A stretch of 64,000 nucleotides of DNA from Ketobacter sp963922875 (GCA_963922875.1 CAWUJH010000001.1:1-64000); one strand, 5' to 3'; positions 42,638 through 52,588 are shown, numbered from the stretch's first letter. Notes: generated by a model not told the origin, from the sequence alone. Program-made: numbers and translations.

Positions 42638-43609
42638 TTAATTCCATTGATCACAATTATCACGGGCTTGCACAACGCCAGGGTAGGCACTGACATCAGC
42701 ATCACACAAAAACTGATCATAACGAGTATCGTTATACATAAAGCGCTTGAACCAAGCTACACCCAATTTACCTAATTGCTTCTTGTGTGAGCTGCCCTTG
42801 TTAGCACAAAAGTGATTACCATTTGCAAACACAGCAAACTGCTTTGGCGTGGTTTCAGGAATATTATTGTAGAAAGGACTCGCATGCTGACCTACCGGAG
42901 CGATGATATCCCCCTGACAAGCAATAATCAGACTAGGTGTTGTTATAGTGGAAAATGTACTGGCAGAAGAATACCAGGGAGCAAAAGGCATTATAGCCTT
43001 GAGATCTCTCATCTTTGCCAACTTTAATGCTCCGCCGCCACCCATTGACCAACCGGCTGCACCAATCTTACCGGTATCCACTCGTTGATAGATTTCACTA
43101 GAAGGGTCTTCGCTTAAACCAATCACATAATCGATAACCTTATCGTATTGATTCGCTCGCGCATCGGGCTGATCCGTTACAGCATTAAAATTAATATTAA
43201 CCACAATAAACCCATGAGAGGACAAACGCGGCCCCCACCAGCGAGAAGATTGTTCATCTGTATACAGATAACCAGGGCCAACAACAATCAAACCGAGCTT
43301 GCCCGCAGTATTGGCCGGATAATGAATTCGTCCAGAACCAAATCCGGGTACCGAGCCAGGAATATCAATAAATGAAACCTCATAGGGTCCACGAATGGCT
43401 TCCATGGATTCCACCGTTGGATCAGGCCCTACCGTACAATCGCTAGTACAAGTTACTGGTGGATTGGTATTCCCACCGTTATTACCGCCCGGTGTAAACG
43501 CATGAGCCGCCTGCGTTGCCAGCGTTGCACTTAACAAGAATGCGAGTGCTGACTTGGAAAATATATTGGAATTTCTGTACAACTGACTGTTCTTCTTTTG
43601 ATTATGCAT
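42638..43609 (-). CDS. PETase-like secreted polyester hydrolase (cutinase-type alpha/beta hydrolase)
   Basis: A 323-aa exported alpha/beta hydrolase very like Ideonella PETase in layout: signal peptide, GPYEV start, YWGPRL-like WWGPRLSSHGF, GWSMGGGG nucleophile elbow (S188), D234 in CQGDIIAP, H266 in NGNHFCAN, oxyanion Y114 and M189, W187 and W212 in the substrate cleft. Cys231 and Cys268 match the extra disulfide of type II PETases; Cys302 and Cys319 match the C-terminal one. The residue after His266 is Phe, where PETase has Ser238. A Gly/Asn-rich linker with two more cysteines (C54, C58) precedes the domain. ATG 43609 is preferred to GTG 43615. Polyester activity is predicted, not proven. 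Confidence 0.9.
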   Translation of the reverse strand: MHNQKKNSQLYRNSNIFSKSALAFLLSATLATQAAHAFTPGGNNGGNTNPPVTCTSDCTVGPDPTVESMEAIRGPYEVSFIDIPGSVPGFGSGRIHYPANTAGKLGLIVVGPGYLYTDEQSSRWWGPRLSSHGFIVVNINFNAVTDQPDARANQYDKVIDYVIGLSEDPSSEIYQRVDTGKIGAAGWSMGGGGALKLAKMRDLKAIMPFAPWYSSASTFSTITTPSLIIACQGDIIAPVGQHASPFYNNIPETTPKQFAVFANGNHFCANKGSSHKKQLGKLGVAWFKRFMYNDTRYDQFLCDADVSAYPGVVQARDNCDQWN

Positions 43610-44034
43610 GTGCACCCCACTTGGTTTATAGCTTTATAATTTTTATATTTAGAATATGTAGCAAGCCTATATTACAGGCAAGTATGTCAATTTATACAGA
43701 AGTAAATATTACGTTTTGCAACTATTGTAACACTTAAAAATGTTGTTGGAATTCCACGAGTTCTTGCAGGCCATGGTACCTGCATTGATTGTTCTTATTT
43801 GATTTAAAGGTGTCACACAACGGCTAAACGAGTTCTTGCACTGCCAACAAGGCAATGTCACTCATGAAAAACCTGAAAGAAATTGCCCTCAGAGCAAAAA
43901 TCTGACTTTTAAAAGCAGCTAATCCCTTTGATATTCCCGCACAATCCAAGCGATCACGATAGCTGTATAAATGCGAATATACAATTCCCCGCCATTTTTC
44001 TAGCATACTTAAAAATCAAAAATATGAGGCGATC
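43610..44034. other. Intergenic region between PETase-like and SRPBCC genes
   Basis: About 425 AT-rich bases. The two flanking genes diverge, so both promoters lie here. A 60-codon minus-strand ORF (43824-44006) lacks a ribosome-binding site or recognisable features. No RNA gene or strong operator was found. Confidence 0.5.
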
Positions 44035-44637
44035 ATGAAACATCAACCACACCTAATGATGAAACTTAGAAATCGAGCGGCAGCGTTCTTGTTTGCTGTT
44101 GTGTTAATGACAGCCAGCCTTAATGCATTGTCACGTCCAGCTCATAAGGACATTCAGTTAGTGTATGGAGTTTCTATCACCTTGGAGACGGTATATACCA
44201 GGGATATTGAAACGGTTTTTGGTCAAATTTCTCCCGAAGACATTTTACCAAAGGTATTAACCGGATTTGGCCCTATACCTGCCGTAGTCGGAACTACCGG
44301 TCACGAAGGCACCTGGGGTGAACCTGGTGCATTTCGCATTGTATTGCTGGCCGATGGCAGCACGACTAAGGAACAGTTAATCCAGTTTAAGCAACCGGAA
44401 TACTTCTCATACGATGTTTGGGACTTTAATAATCCAATCATAAAAACGCTAGCGGATCGAGGCGCAAAGGGAGAATGGCGCTTTACCACTGTTGAAGGTG
44501 GCACAAAGGTTCAATGGACCTATACATTTTATACCAGCAACCCCCTATCAAAGGCTGCTTTATACTTAATGGTAGATTTATTCTGGCGGGGTTATATGCA
44601 AGTATGTTTGGAAAATTTTCATGAAATAATTGAATAG
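44035..44637 (+). CDS. Exported SRPBCC-family protein
   Basis: A 200-aa protein with a hydrophobic signal-like segment (FLFAVVLMTASLNALS, about 19-34) followed by an SRPBCC (START-like) lipid- or ligand-binding domain: a WGEPGAFRIVLLADG strand pair, GEWRFTTVEGGTKVQWTYTF and a long C-terminal helix. ATG 44035 has GAGG upstream. It is next to cupin and GlcG-like exported proteins, but no clear pathway links them. Confidence 0.78.
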   Translation: MKHQPHLMMKLRNRAAAFLFAVVLMTASLNALSRPAHKDIQLVYGVSITLETVYTRDIETVFGQISPEDILPKVLTGFGPIPAVVGTTGHEGTWGEPGAFRIVLLADGSTTKEQLIQFKQPEYFSYDVWDFNNPIIKTLADRGAKGEWRFTTVEGGTKVQWTYTFYTSNPLSKAALYLMVDLFWRGYMQVCLENFHEIIE

Positions 44638-44696
44638 CCAGAGGCTATGTAACATAGCCTGATACACACTTCAAACTCCATGCTAAGTGGTCTTCA

Positions 44697-45131
44697 TCAG
44701 TCTAGCGGTATGGCGAACACACCAGATTTCTTAACACGGTAAGCGACCAAGAAACGCAATTCTTCTTCATTACTCGCATTCCTAAAAACTAGATGTTTCT
44801 TGTTAGCAGGATCAGTATATGAATCTCCTGAATTGTAAGTGGTGAGGTTTTCACCTTCGTATTGTGACTCTGCGGTACCTGAAACAATATAGTTAAGGCC
44901 AACTACAGGATGTAGATGTGAGCGCCCTGGATGTCCTGGTGGATAAATTACCATCATTAATCGTATTTCCTCATCTGTTCCAGGAATAGCCGTTCTCTCA
45001 AGGATAGTACGTGTGATCTTATCTACTGAATTTGAATTGCTTATTTTTTCTGACTCAGCATTTGCCATCGGCATGGTAAGCACCAATACCGCAAATAGAA
45101 TTGGAGCAGCTACTTTATAAACATATTTCAT
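44697..45131 (-). CDS. Exported cupin-domain protein
   Basis: A 144-aa single-domain cupin with signal peptide (ILFAVLVLTMPMANAES). Cupin motif 1 is PGHPGRSHLHPVVGLNYIVSG (about 67-87; His at 74 and 76), motif 2 lies around GDSYTDPANKKHLVFRN. It probably binds a metal in the periplasm. Downstream of it no gene is coupled. Confidence 0.82.
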   Translation of the reverse strand: MKYVYKVAAPILFAVLVLTMPMANAESEKISNSNSVDKITRTILERTAIPGTDEEIRLMMVIYPPGHPGRSHLHPVVGLNYIVSGTAESQYEGENLTTYNSGDSYTDPANKKHLVFRNASNEEELRFLVAYRVKKSGVFAIPLD

Positions 45132-45377
45132 TCTAGATATAATCCTTTATTCATAGTGCCGCTTATCAGGAACGCCGGATCTCGGTATATTTCCCGGATC
45201 ATTCGTTATTCACAAAAAGTGGACGCAGCGGTTTGTAAATTAAACGGTATGCTAACGCTAAAAATCACTGGAGCTTTAACGTCCACGCGGATTGAATTAT
45301 TAGCAATAAACGCGCATCTATTTAAATTAGCACCCATTAAAAGATCCAAATATTAGACTTAAAACCTGATACCAACC

Positions 45378-45881
45378 TCACTTTTTATTTAGTCTATCTG
45401 ATATTTTTAGAATGCCAGCCTTAGCACAAGCCTCATCTTTATCACCACCCGGGGCGCCACTGACACCAATGACCGCAAATATTTCTTCATTTACTTTAAT
45501 TGCAACGGCACCCGGCAATGGAGTGATATTGGGTACCGTGAGAAGCGCCTCGTAAAAAATTGGGTTTTTACTAGCCCAAGCTGCAACTTGAGTACTTGTG
45601 TCGAGTTTATAATTAGGACCAAATGTGACAACTGTAAAAGCTTTCCGGTAAGCAAGGTCACTAGTGTGCGGAGTGCTCCTGTCTCCTTTTAATTGGACTA
45701 TGGCCTGGCCATACACGTCCACGACTGCCACGGAAACGTTATATCCAGAAGCTTCGCAGGCCCTAACCGTTTCACTAGCTGCCTCAATTGCTAAGTTTAG
45801 GGGAATCCCTGCCGCGTAAGCTTTGTTTTGCAATAAGAAGTAGACGAGTGAAGTGAATATAAGCTTTTTGGACTTTATCAT
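45378..45881 (-). CDS. Exported GlcG/HbpS-like heme-binding family protein
   Basis: A 167-aa protein with a signal peptide (TSLVYFLLQNKAYAA) and a GlcG/HbpS domain: AIEAASETVRACEASGYNVSVAVVD, STPHTSDLAYRKAFT and PGAVAIKV...IGVSGAPGGDKDEACA. Family members bind heme or cobalamin-like ligands or act as small accessory proteins; the function here is open. It is the first of three exported small proteins in this stretch. Confidence 0.85.
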   Translation of the reverse strand: MIKSKKLIFTSLVYFLLQNKAYAAGIPLNLAIEAASETVRACEASGYNVSVAVVDVYGQAIVQLKGDRSTPHTSDLAYRKAFTVVTFGPNYKLDTSTQVAAWASKNPIFYEALLTVPNITPLPGAVAIKVNEEIFAVIGVSGAPGGDKDEACAKAGILKISDRLNKK

Positions 45882-46299
45882 AATTTTTCATATATTTTAG
45901 TGAATGGCACATTTCGACAATAGATTAATGCTGTAGGTTCCACAGACTTAATGCCGTGATGTTACCCACAACAAGTAGACACAGCCGATTATTTATATTA
46001 GACGACACGTCAACCCCTAGCGTCACGGGAGTTTGGTACTCTTTATTTAGACGACGCCGGTAGTTTAGCTGGGGTTGCGGTGTCATGTGAATCAGATGGT
46101 ACCCTTGGTTTTGGTGGTTCCGGTACCTTATCTATTCCAACTAAGCCGCAATCAACTTCATTTTCTGGCGGCCCATCCGTCGGCTTCGACCTTGGTCTTA
46201 GTGGTGTTGCCACTTGGGTTTGATTTACAAAGGTATACACCTTTTCTGAAGCTCCAGCACATTTGCCTATTGAGGGCGTATAAAGAAGAATGACATTAA
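45882..46299. other. Gap with weak coding signals, probably decayed
   Basis: About 420 bases with no convincing intact gene. The minus strand holds a Pro-rich 65-codon ORF (46043-46240) and the plus strand a Gly/Ser-rich open frame without a start codon (about 46003-46217), the latter resembling the end of an exported protein. Neither has a ribosome-binding site. They may be remnants next to the desaturase pseudogene. Confidence 0.3.
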
Positions 46300-46779
46300 T
46301 TATTCCAGCACTTGTTGCAGTTGTTTTCGCTTGTTGACTACTTCAACCCTTAAACGCTCTGCTCCGTTTTTCCGCTGCGGCTGATCGTTAGCCGCCGCTA
46401 AACGCACCGATCACGTACAAGGTTTCAGGACTTTAAGTTTGCCTAAGCGAGATAATTGACTGTTGAACAAAGCTAGCTCTGTACGAGGTGGTAAGTCGGT
46501 TGGCAGAACAACATCCCAAACCAGCCCTAAATTTCGCAGTGCGTTCAGGGCCCACCAACCCGGATCAGCTTGAGATTCATAGATTCCAAGAACAGCGGAA
46601 CCTGGGAATGCGTGATGATTATTGTGCCAAGATTCACCCATCGTTAGTATCGCAGCGAAAGGTACATTATGTCCCTGAACTGCAGCACCCGAAACATGCC
46701 AGTTTCGATGACCTTGATTATGCGCGAAGTAACCCACTAACCAGTGTCCTGTAACAGATATGGTTACACGCCAATTCAT
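46300..46779 (-). pseudogene. Acyl-CoA (fatty-acid) desaturase, 5'-truncated remnant
   Basis: The readable part is the C-terminal third of a membrane desaturase: SVTGHWLVGYFAHNQGHRNW and the third histidine box GESWHNNHHAFP, then a PGWW...LPTDLPPR tail. The earlier histidine boxes and membrane spans are missing, since the frame begins four bases into the end of the hybrid kinase gene. A TGA at 46413-46411 ends the main ORF, but the frame stays open for 36 more codons to a TAA at 46302-46300 with coding-like sequence, so that TGA may be a nonsense mutation. An intact desaturase of this type is over 300 residues long. The promoter and start are lost. Confidence 0.72.
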
Positions 46780-49325
46780 ACAGCTACGATAAAACGTTGC
46801 AATGTTAACAGTAGATTTATGATGCTCAGTGGTTTAGCCAGATTACCATTCATGCCCGCCTGCTCAGCCATTTGCTGATGCTCAGGAAGCACATGAGCGG
46901 TCAACGCCACTACTGGCATTGCAGGCAAATTCTGCTTCTGTTCATAAGCTCGTAATGCTCGAGTCGTTGCAAAACCATCAAGCACGGGCATTTCACAATC
47001 CATAAACACCAAAAAAATACTGGAATGCTTTGTAGTTAAAAATTCAAGTGCCTGCTGTCCATTCTCAGCCAGCCAATAGTTCAGCCCTAGCTTTTTAAGC
47101 ATACCACCAACCACCAGCTGGTTGACTGCATTATCCTCCACCACCAAAAGACTTTGCCCGGTTTGCTGGATATAATTTACCACCTGTTGCTGTAACTCAA
47201 ACTCATCGGCAACAATTTGTGGATCTGCGTCCAGGCACTCGGTAATCGTGCCCGGCTGACAGCGAATGGTAAAAGAAAACTGGCTACCTTTACCGACCTG
47301 ACTGGTGACATGGATATCTCCCCCCATTAATTTAACTAAACTGTAGGAGATACTGAGTCCTAAACCAGTACCACCAAATTGACGATTAATGGAAGAGTCT
47401 GCCTGGGTAAAAGGTTGAAATAATTTCTTTAACGCAGCGTCTTCAATTCCTATGCCGGTATCTAGGATTTCAAAGTTAACCACTATATCATCGTTGTCTG
47501 GCGCTGCTTTTACTGCTTCAAGGGATACCCGCAATTCGATCGATCCTTGTTGGGTAAATTTGAAGGCATTACCCAATAAATTCAGCAATACCTGGCGAAG
47601 TCGAGTAGGATCGCAGCGCAAACAACAAGGAACATCTTCACTAAGACTATAGCTCAATGAAATCTTACTCTGATCCGCTAACACCCTAAAAATATCGACA
47701 CATTCCAAACACAGCTGATTAATATCAGTATCAATGGCTTCCAGTTCTAACTTTCCTAAGGCGACCTTTGAATAGTCGAGAATGTCATCAATAATGTTTA
47801 GCAGTGATTTTCCGGAACTAAGCAGCACCGATAAAAACCGACGATGCTCTGGGGATAATGGCGCATCTTTTAACAGCTCGGCCATTCCAAGCATGCCATT
47901 CATGGGAGTTCTGATTTCGTGGCTCATTATAGCCAGAAACTCACTTTTAGCTCTGCTCTCCGCACGACTTTCTATGAGCTTTTGTTGGGCTTCTAGCTCC
48001 TCCAGCTGTGTTTTATATTCCAACTGCAAATATCGTTCTTGCTCCTTGCGAGCCAGTTTTTCGTTATTCAGCGCCAACTGTTGCGCGTGATACTTTTGCC
48101 GCCGCTCCTGATTAATTCTGTCACCCAAGGCAAACGATAAAAATATGATTTCTATGGTTGAAGTTAACTGGATAGCATATTCTGTAAATGAGTCTCGAGG
48201 CAAAACACCGAATTTGTTCAAGGAAAAGATTATACCGCCAAACCATAAGAAGCCCGATGCCATCACATAATAGCGCGCGGTTCTTACACCCTTGAGTAGC
48301 ATATAGATACCGATCACCATGGCTAGCAATGCGGCCATCATTGCCAGCACTACATCAACTTGGATTATCACATGATACGGAACTAATGGCAGCGCAATAA
48401 TCAACCCTATATAGGCAAAGCTTATGGACTTCATAATCCGATACGCTAACGGGCTATTTTTGTCCAAATATAACAGTGAATTCAGGAACGCAGCCGAAGC
48501 ACCGACGAACACGGATAAACAAAATGGCGTAATCCAGCGATTAACAGACGGATTATTTGGCCATAAATACTGATACCCCAATCCATTAATGGAAGCCATT
48601 ATGCCAGCTACTCCCAGCACACTGATGGCGTAGTACACATAAGCCCTGTGCCGTACTGAAATAAAAATAAAAATATTGTAGATAGACATCACTAGCACTG
48701 CGCCAAAATACAAGCCCTGCGCTACAAGATAGGACTGCTGATTCTCATAAAATGGTTCTTCCTGCCATAAAATCAAGGGCACCTGAACGGAACTTTCTGT
48801 TTCCACTTTCACCAATAAAGTCACCGTATCGTTAACGGGTAGCTTTAGAGGCACAACAAAATTGCGATGCAATATAGGTCTGGCAGAAAATGGCTGCTGA
48901 TCGCCCAGCTCATACTGTTGCATTAGCGCGCCATTTGCACTCACTAGATAGACAGAAAGTTGATCAAGCACCGGATAGGCTATTTCCAGCAGAGCATGGT
49001 ATTCAATTATTTGGGTATTCTGAATTTGGACCCTGAACCAATGAATTGAAGAATCAAACCCTAATGACGGTGTCGCTTGCTGGAGTGACTGCCATTGTTC
49101 ATCAGGCAATGTCGCAATATCCTGCCAATTTAGCGACCTACTATCAGAGCGATAATAGTCACTAACAAGCCCCAGTTCCAAGCGCCCAAAATCCGGGTTT
49201 AAATGAACCACCGCAGCATGGACGTTAGCAGCGCTCAGCAAAAGCATAAGAAAAATTAACAAAGCCCGGTAATCCGGCACGCTAATGCGACGAATAACTC
49301 TAGCGGTCATGTTCGCTGTAACCAT
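46776..49325 (-). CDS. 7TMR-DISM hybrid sensor kinase with one receiver domain
   Basis: An 849-aa hybrid kinase: signal peptide (LLIFLMLLLSAANVHA), DISMED2 periplasmic domain (to about 190), seven TM segments, coiled coil, HisKA with H469 (IMSHEIRTPMNG), HATPase (LLGNAFKFT, GTGLGLSI) and a receiver ending LVFMDCEMPVLDG. It is a clear paralogue of the 33544-36519 protein but lacks its first receiver. ATG 49325 follows AGG. Its stop codon overlaps the first bases of the truncated desaturase, an odd junction. No partner gene is adjacent. Confidence 0.9.
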   Translation of the reverse strand: MVTANMTARVIRRISVPDYRALLIFLMLLLSAANVHAAVVHLNPDFGRLELGLVSDYYRSDSRSLNWQDIATLPDEQWQSLQQATPSLGFDSSIHWFRVQIQNTQIIEYHALLEIAYPVLDQLSVYLVSANGALMQQYELGDQQPFSARPILHRNFVVPLKLPVNDTVTLLVKVETESSVQVPLILWQEEPFYENQQSYLVAQGLYFGAVLVMSIYNIFIFISVRHRAYVYYAISVLGVAGIMASINGLGYQYLWPNNPSVNRWITPFCLSVFVGASAAFLNSLLYLDKNSPLAYRIMKSISFAYIGLIIALPLVPYHVIIQVDVVLAMMAALLAMVIGIYMLLKGVRTARYYVMASGFLWFGGIIFSLNKFGVLPRDSFTEYAIQLTSTIEIIFLSFALGDRINQERRQKYHAQQLALNNEKLARKEQERYLQLEYKTQLEELEAQQKLIESRAESRAKSEFLAIMSHEIRTPMNGMLGMAELLKDAPLSPEHRRFLSVLLSSGKSLLNIIDDILDYSKVALGKLELEAIDTDINQLCLECVDIFRVLADQSKISLSYSLSEDVPCCLRCDPTRLRQVLLNLLGNAFKFTQQGSIELRVSLEAVKAAPDNDDIVVNFEILDTGIGIEDAALKKLFQPFTQADSSINRQFGGTGLGLSISYSLVKLMGGDIHVTSQVGKGSQFSFTIRCQPGTITECLDADPQIVADEFELQQQVVNYIQQTGQSLLVVEDNAVNQLVVGGMLKKLGLNYWLAENGQQALEFLTTKHSSIFLVFMDCEMPVLDGFATTRALRAYEQKQNLPAMPVVALTAHVLPEHQQMAEQAGMNGNLAKPLSIINLLLTLQRFIVAV

Positions 49326-49447
49326 TTAAACCTATGAATAAGAGCTTAATTTGACTTATCCTCACTATAGCCTTTTCTTGGCCTGTTCTTTCCATAACCG
49401 CAACAGCTTTACCACTGCATGCACTTCAACAAGCCTTTAATTTTTCT

Positions 49448-52400
49448 TTATGCCGTGCGTTTGCTAACCCAGTTCAACACAATAACGGTCAACGCCGGTA
49501 GCATTGTTAACGTCACCAATGCCGCACCAATAATCCCAAACATTACAATGGCACCCACTCCGCGATACAATTCAGTCCCCGCGCCTGGAATCAGCACTAA
49601 CGGTGCCAATCCACAGATCGTTGTCATAGTAGACATGGCAATAGGCCGTAACCGAGCATCCACTGCCTCTTTCACTGCGTCGATTGCATTCAACCCTTGT
49701 TCTTTCACATTACTGACGGCGCGATGAACAATGAGTATGGGATTGTTGACGACGGTTCCCATCAAAATCAGGAAACCCAACATTGAAATCATATCAAACG
49801 GCTGCACAATAGCGGCTGCCCCAACCTTGGGTAACAAGCCACCCACCGCATTCAACAACCATAGACCCACCAGTCCACCGGCAATCCCTAAGGGTATTGA
49901 GGTCATGATTAACAAAGGGTAGCCCCAATGATTGAAGATGGCCACCAGCAATAAATAGATGATTAGCAGCGCTACCAGATAATTACTGGTCAGCGCTGAC
50001 CGCGTTGCATCAAGCTGATCAGCTGCTCCAGAAATATTGACATTAACATCCGTGGGAATCCCACCTTGTTGACGCAAATAATCTACTACCTCTGACCGCA
50101 CTCGAGCAACACCCGCCTCAAGCGGGACATCTCGCGGCGGAATAATGTTCAAGGTCACGGTTCGACTTGCATTAACACGACGCACGCTGTTGGTATCCAC
50201 AGTTTCCACTAATTTAGCCATCGCACCTAATGGCAGCACGACTCCGGATGGGGTATACACCGGTCGTTCCGCCAAGTTATCCAAAGTGGCTTTTTGCCCA
50301 ACATCGCTGTAAAGGTAAATATCCAATTTATCGTCATTGAGAAAAAATTCGTCCACGTAGCTGCCGTCAGTCAGGGCCGACACCATAAAGCCAATACTAT
50401 CTGCACTCAGTCCAAGTTCCGCAGCACGGTCCCAATCAGGTCTAATTTCCACCATCGGTTGCGCCAAGGTCAAAGATGATGGATTCGATTGAATTCGCGG
50501 GTTATCGAATACTTCACCAGCGCGCCGATACGCGGCTAAGGCAACCTGATAGATTTCCGCTAACCGAGGCCCGGAGATATCCAGATTTATACTGCGCGTA
50601 CCGCCATCATTACTGGTAATAATCGAGCCTCTGGCTGCAAATGCACGCATTCCTGGATACTCTCTGTACTTGGCGGTCAGAGCGTCCATCAGAGCTTCTA
50701 TGTCAGCGGCATCCACCGGCTCCGCAATGATGCGCAAGCCACCAGCAGAAACCCGCATATTAATATACTTCAGTGCCGGAATCGGTGCTTCACCCGCTTG
50801 AAATTGCGCAGGATTCGCGCCGACAAAGGGTAGGAAATAAGCTTCAACTTCTTTACCTATGGCTTCCATGGTAGGCAGATTATATCCAGGAGGCGCGTTC
50901 ATACTGGCAAAAACTTTCGGCTCTTCCCCTTCAGGCAGATACTCGGCTGGCGGCGTGAGTTTGAGGATAATGGCAGCGCTGATCAGTACCGTGAGCAGGA
51001 TACAAGCAACCCGGCGGTGCGCCTGGTTCAGCACCCAGTGAACGGAATTAACGGTCCAATCTCGAAATGAAATTATTTTTGAGCCCGAGGACTTGGCCTT
51101 AAAACGAAAGTCTAAGCGGGCGGCGGCTGTTGGTAATACAGTAATAGCCACCAGCATTGACGCCAATATCGCGGCGGATATAGCAATCGCAATATCGGAA
51201 TACAACTGACCCGCTTCCTGCTGCACAAATGCGACCGGCAGGAACACCAGAATCGTCGTCATCGTTGATGCAAAAACAGCAGGCCACACTTGGCGTACAC
51301 CTTCCACGGCTGCATCAAAACCTGATCGTCCTTTGCGGCGTTCAAAGGCAATACTTTCAAGCACGACAATGCTGTTATCCAAGGTCATCCCGATGGCAAA
51401 TGCAATACCGGCAAGGGAGATAACATTCACAGTGCGTCCAGCAATTAACAGTCCTAGAAAGGCAACAATAATACACACCGGGATACCCAACACACCGGCG
51501 AGCGTCGCCCGTAACGAACGCAAGAACAAATACATAATCAAGGTAGCAAACAAGGCTCCGAGCATCAGGTTTTGCCAGACATTGGCGATAGATTCTTCGA
51601 CATAACGTACATCGTCAGCAATCAATTCCAACTTCAACCCTATGGGTTCAAGCACTTCTCGGTTCAATGCTTCCGCTTCTGCTAACATGCCACGCTTAAT
51701 ATCGATTACGTTGGAGCCGGATTCGCGACGTACCGTTAGAAATATATTGGGTTGACCGTTATAGGAAGTTACATCCCGCTTTTCAAAATGGTCTAGCTTT
51801 ACCTTTGCTACATCCGCTAAGCGAATCACCGTATCGCCTCGACGCGCAACGATAAGATTTTCCACGGCGGCGATATCCTCGAAGCGGCCGACTGTACGCA
51901 ATAAAAATTGACGCTTGCCGGATTCAATTTCACCACCAGATCTATCTCGATTCCGACTTCGAATAGCATCACGAATATCCAGCATAGACAGGTTACGCTG
52001 CGCCAAGCGCGCGGGATCCACCAGTATTTGAATTTGCCGTTCTGCGCCACCACGAACATCCACCTCAGAAACACCCGTTACACGAGCCAGCCTTGGCTTT
52101 ATGTTGTCTTCGATGTAGTCCAACATAAGATCAAGTTCCAACTTACGCGGATTACCTTCGAGGGGAGTGATGCTAAAAAACATAAAGGAATTACTGGAAA
52201 ATGAACTGGCATAGATCCGCGGTTCATCGACGTTTTCTGGATAGGAAGGCACTTGACTGATGGCATTATTGACTCGAATAAGCATTTCCGTTGTGTCTGT
52301 ACCAAATGGAAATTCCAGTTCAATTTCGGCTCGACCACTTTCAGCGGTGGCTATTATGCGCGATAAATTAGGCAGATTGCGCAAATACTCCTCCTGCTCA

Positions 52401-52588
52401 ATGAGAATTTCTTTTTCAACATCTTGTGGTGTTGCACCCGGCCAACTGGTGCGCACGCTGATAACCCGAACATCAAGGTCTGGAATCATTTGCACCGGAA
52501 TACGCAACGCCGCTAGTACCCCAAGCACACTCACAATCAATACAATGATCGTCATCAAAGTACCGCGTTGAATCATCTTATCAATCAT
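49448..52588 (-). CDS. RND-type efflux permease
   Basis: A 1046-aa RND transporter of the AcrB/MexF-like HAE family: N-terminal TM, two large periplasmic loops and 12 TM segments. Typical segments include VRTSWPGATPQDVEKEI, FAIGMTLDNSIVVLE (proton relay Asp region) and VPLEAGVARVRSEV. It takes protons in and pumps substrates out. ATG 52588 is preferred over 52651: it overlaps the adaptor stop in an ATGATTGA (8 bases), giving tight coupling. No outer-membrane channel gene is nearby, so TolC elsewhere is presumed. Confidence 0.93.
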   Translation of the reverse strand: MIDKMIQRGTLMTIIVLIVSVLGVLAALRIPVQMIPDLDVRVISVRTSWPGATPQDVEKEILIEQEEYLRNLPNLSRIIATAESGRAEIELEFPFGTDTTEMLIRVNNAISQVPSYPENVDEPRIYASSFSSNSFMFFSITPLEGNPRKLELDLMLDYIEDNIKPRLARVTGVSEVDVRGGAERQIQILVDPARLAQRNLSMLDIRDAIRSRNRDRSGGEIESGKRQFLLRTVGRFEDIAAVENLIVARRGDTVIRLADVAKVKLDHFEKRDVTSYNGQPNIFLTVRRESGSNVIDIKRGMLAEAEALNREVLEPIGLKLELIADDVRYVEESIANVWQNLMLGALFATLIMYLFLRSLRATLAGVLGIPVCIIVAFLGLLIAGRTVNVISLAGIAFAIGMTLDNSIVVLESIAFERRKGRSGFDAAVEGVRQVWPAVFASTMTTILVFLPVAFVQQEAGQLYSDIAIAISAAILASMLVAITVLPTAAARLDFRFKAKSSGSKIISFRDWTVNSVHWVLNQAHRRVACILLTVLISAAIILKLTPPAEYLPEGEEPKVFASMNAPPGYNLPTMEAIGKEVEAYFLPFVGANPAQFQAGEAPIPALKYINMRVSAGGLRIIAEPVDAADIEALMDALTAKYREYPGMRAFAARGSIITSNDGGTRSINLDISGPRLAEIYQVALAAYRRAGEVFDNPRIQSNPSSLTLAQPMVEIRPDWDRAAELGLSADSIGFMVSALTDGSYVDEFFLNDDKLDIYLYSDVGQKATLDNLAERPVYTPSGVVLPLGAMAKLVETVDTNSVRRVNASRTVTLNIIPPRDVPLEAGVARVRSEVVDYLRQQGGIPTDVNVNISGAADQLDATRSALTSNYLVALLIIYLLLVAIFNHWGYPLLIMTSIPLGIAGGLVGLWLLNAVGGLLPKVGAAAIVQPFDMISMLGFLILMGTVVNNPILIVHRAVSNVKEQGLNAIDAVKEAVDARLRPIAMSTMTTICGLAPLVLIPGAGTELYRGVGAIVMFGIIGAALVTLTMLPALTVIVLNWVSKRTA

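Noticed and set aside
43824..44006. 60-codon minus-strand ORF between PETase-like and SRPBCC genes
   Set aside because: No ribosome-binding site and no recognisable features.
46376..46396. GCGGCT...AGCCGC hairpin as terminator
   Set aside because: No T-run on either strand, and it sits within the desaturase remnant frame.
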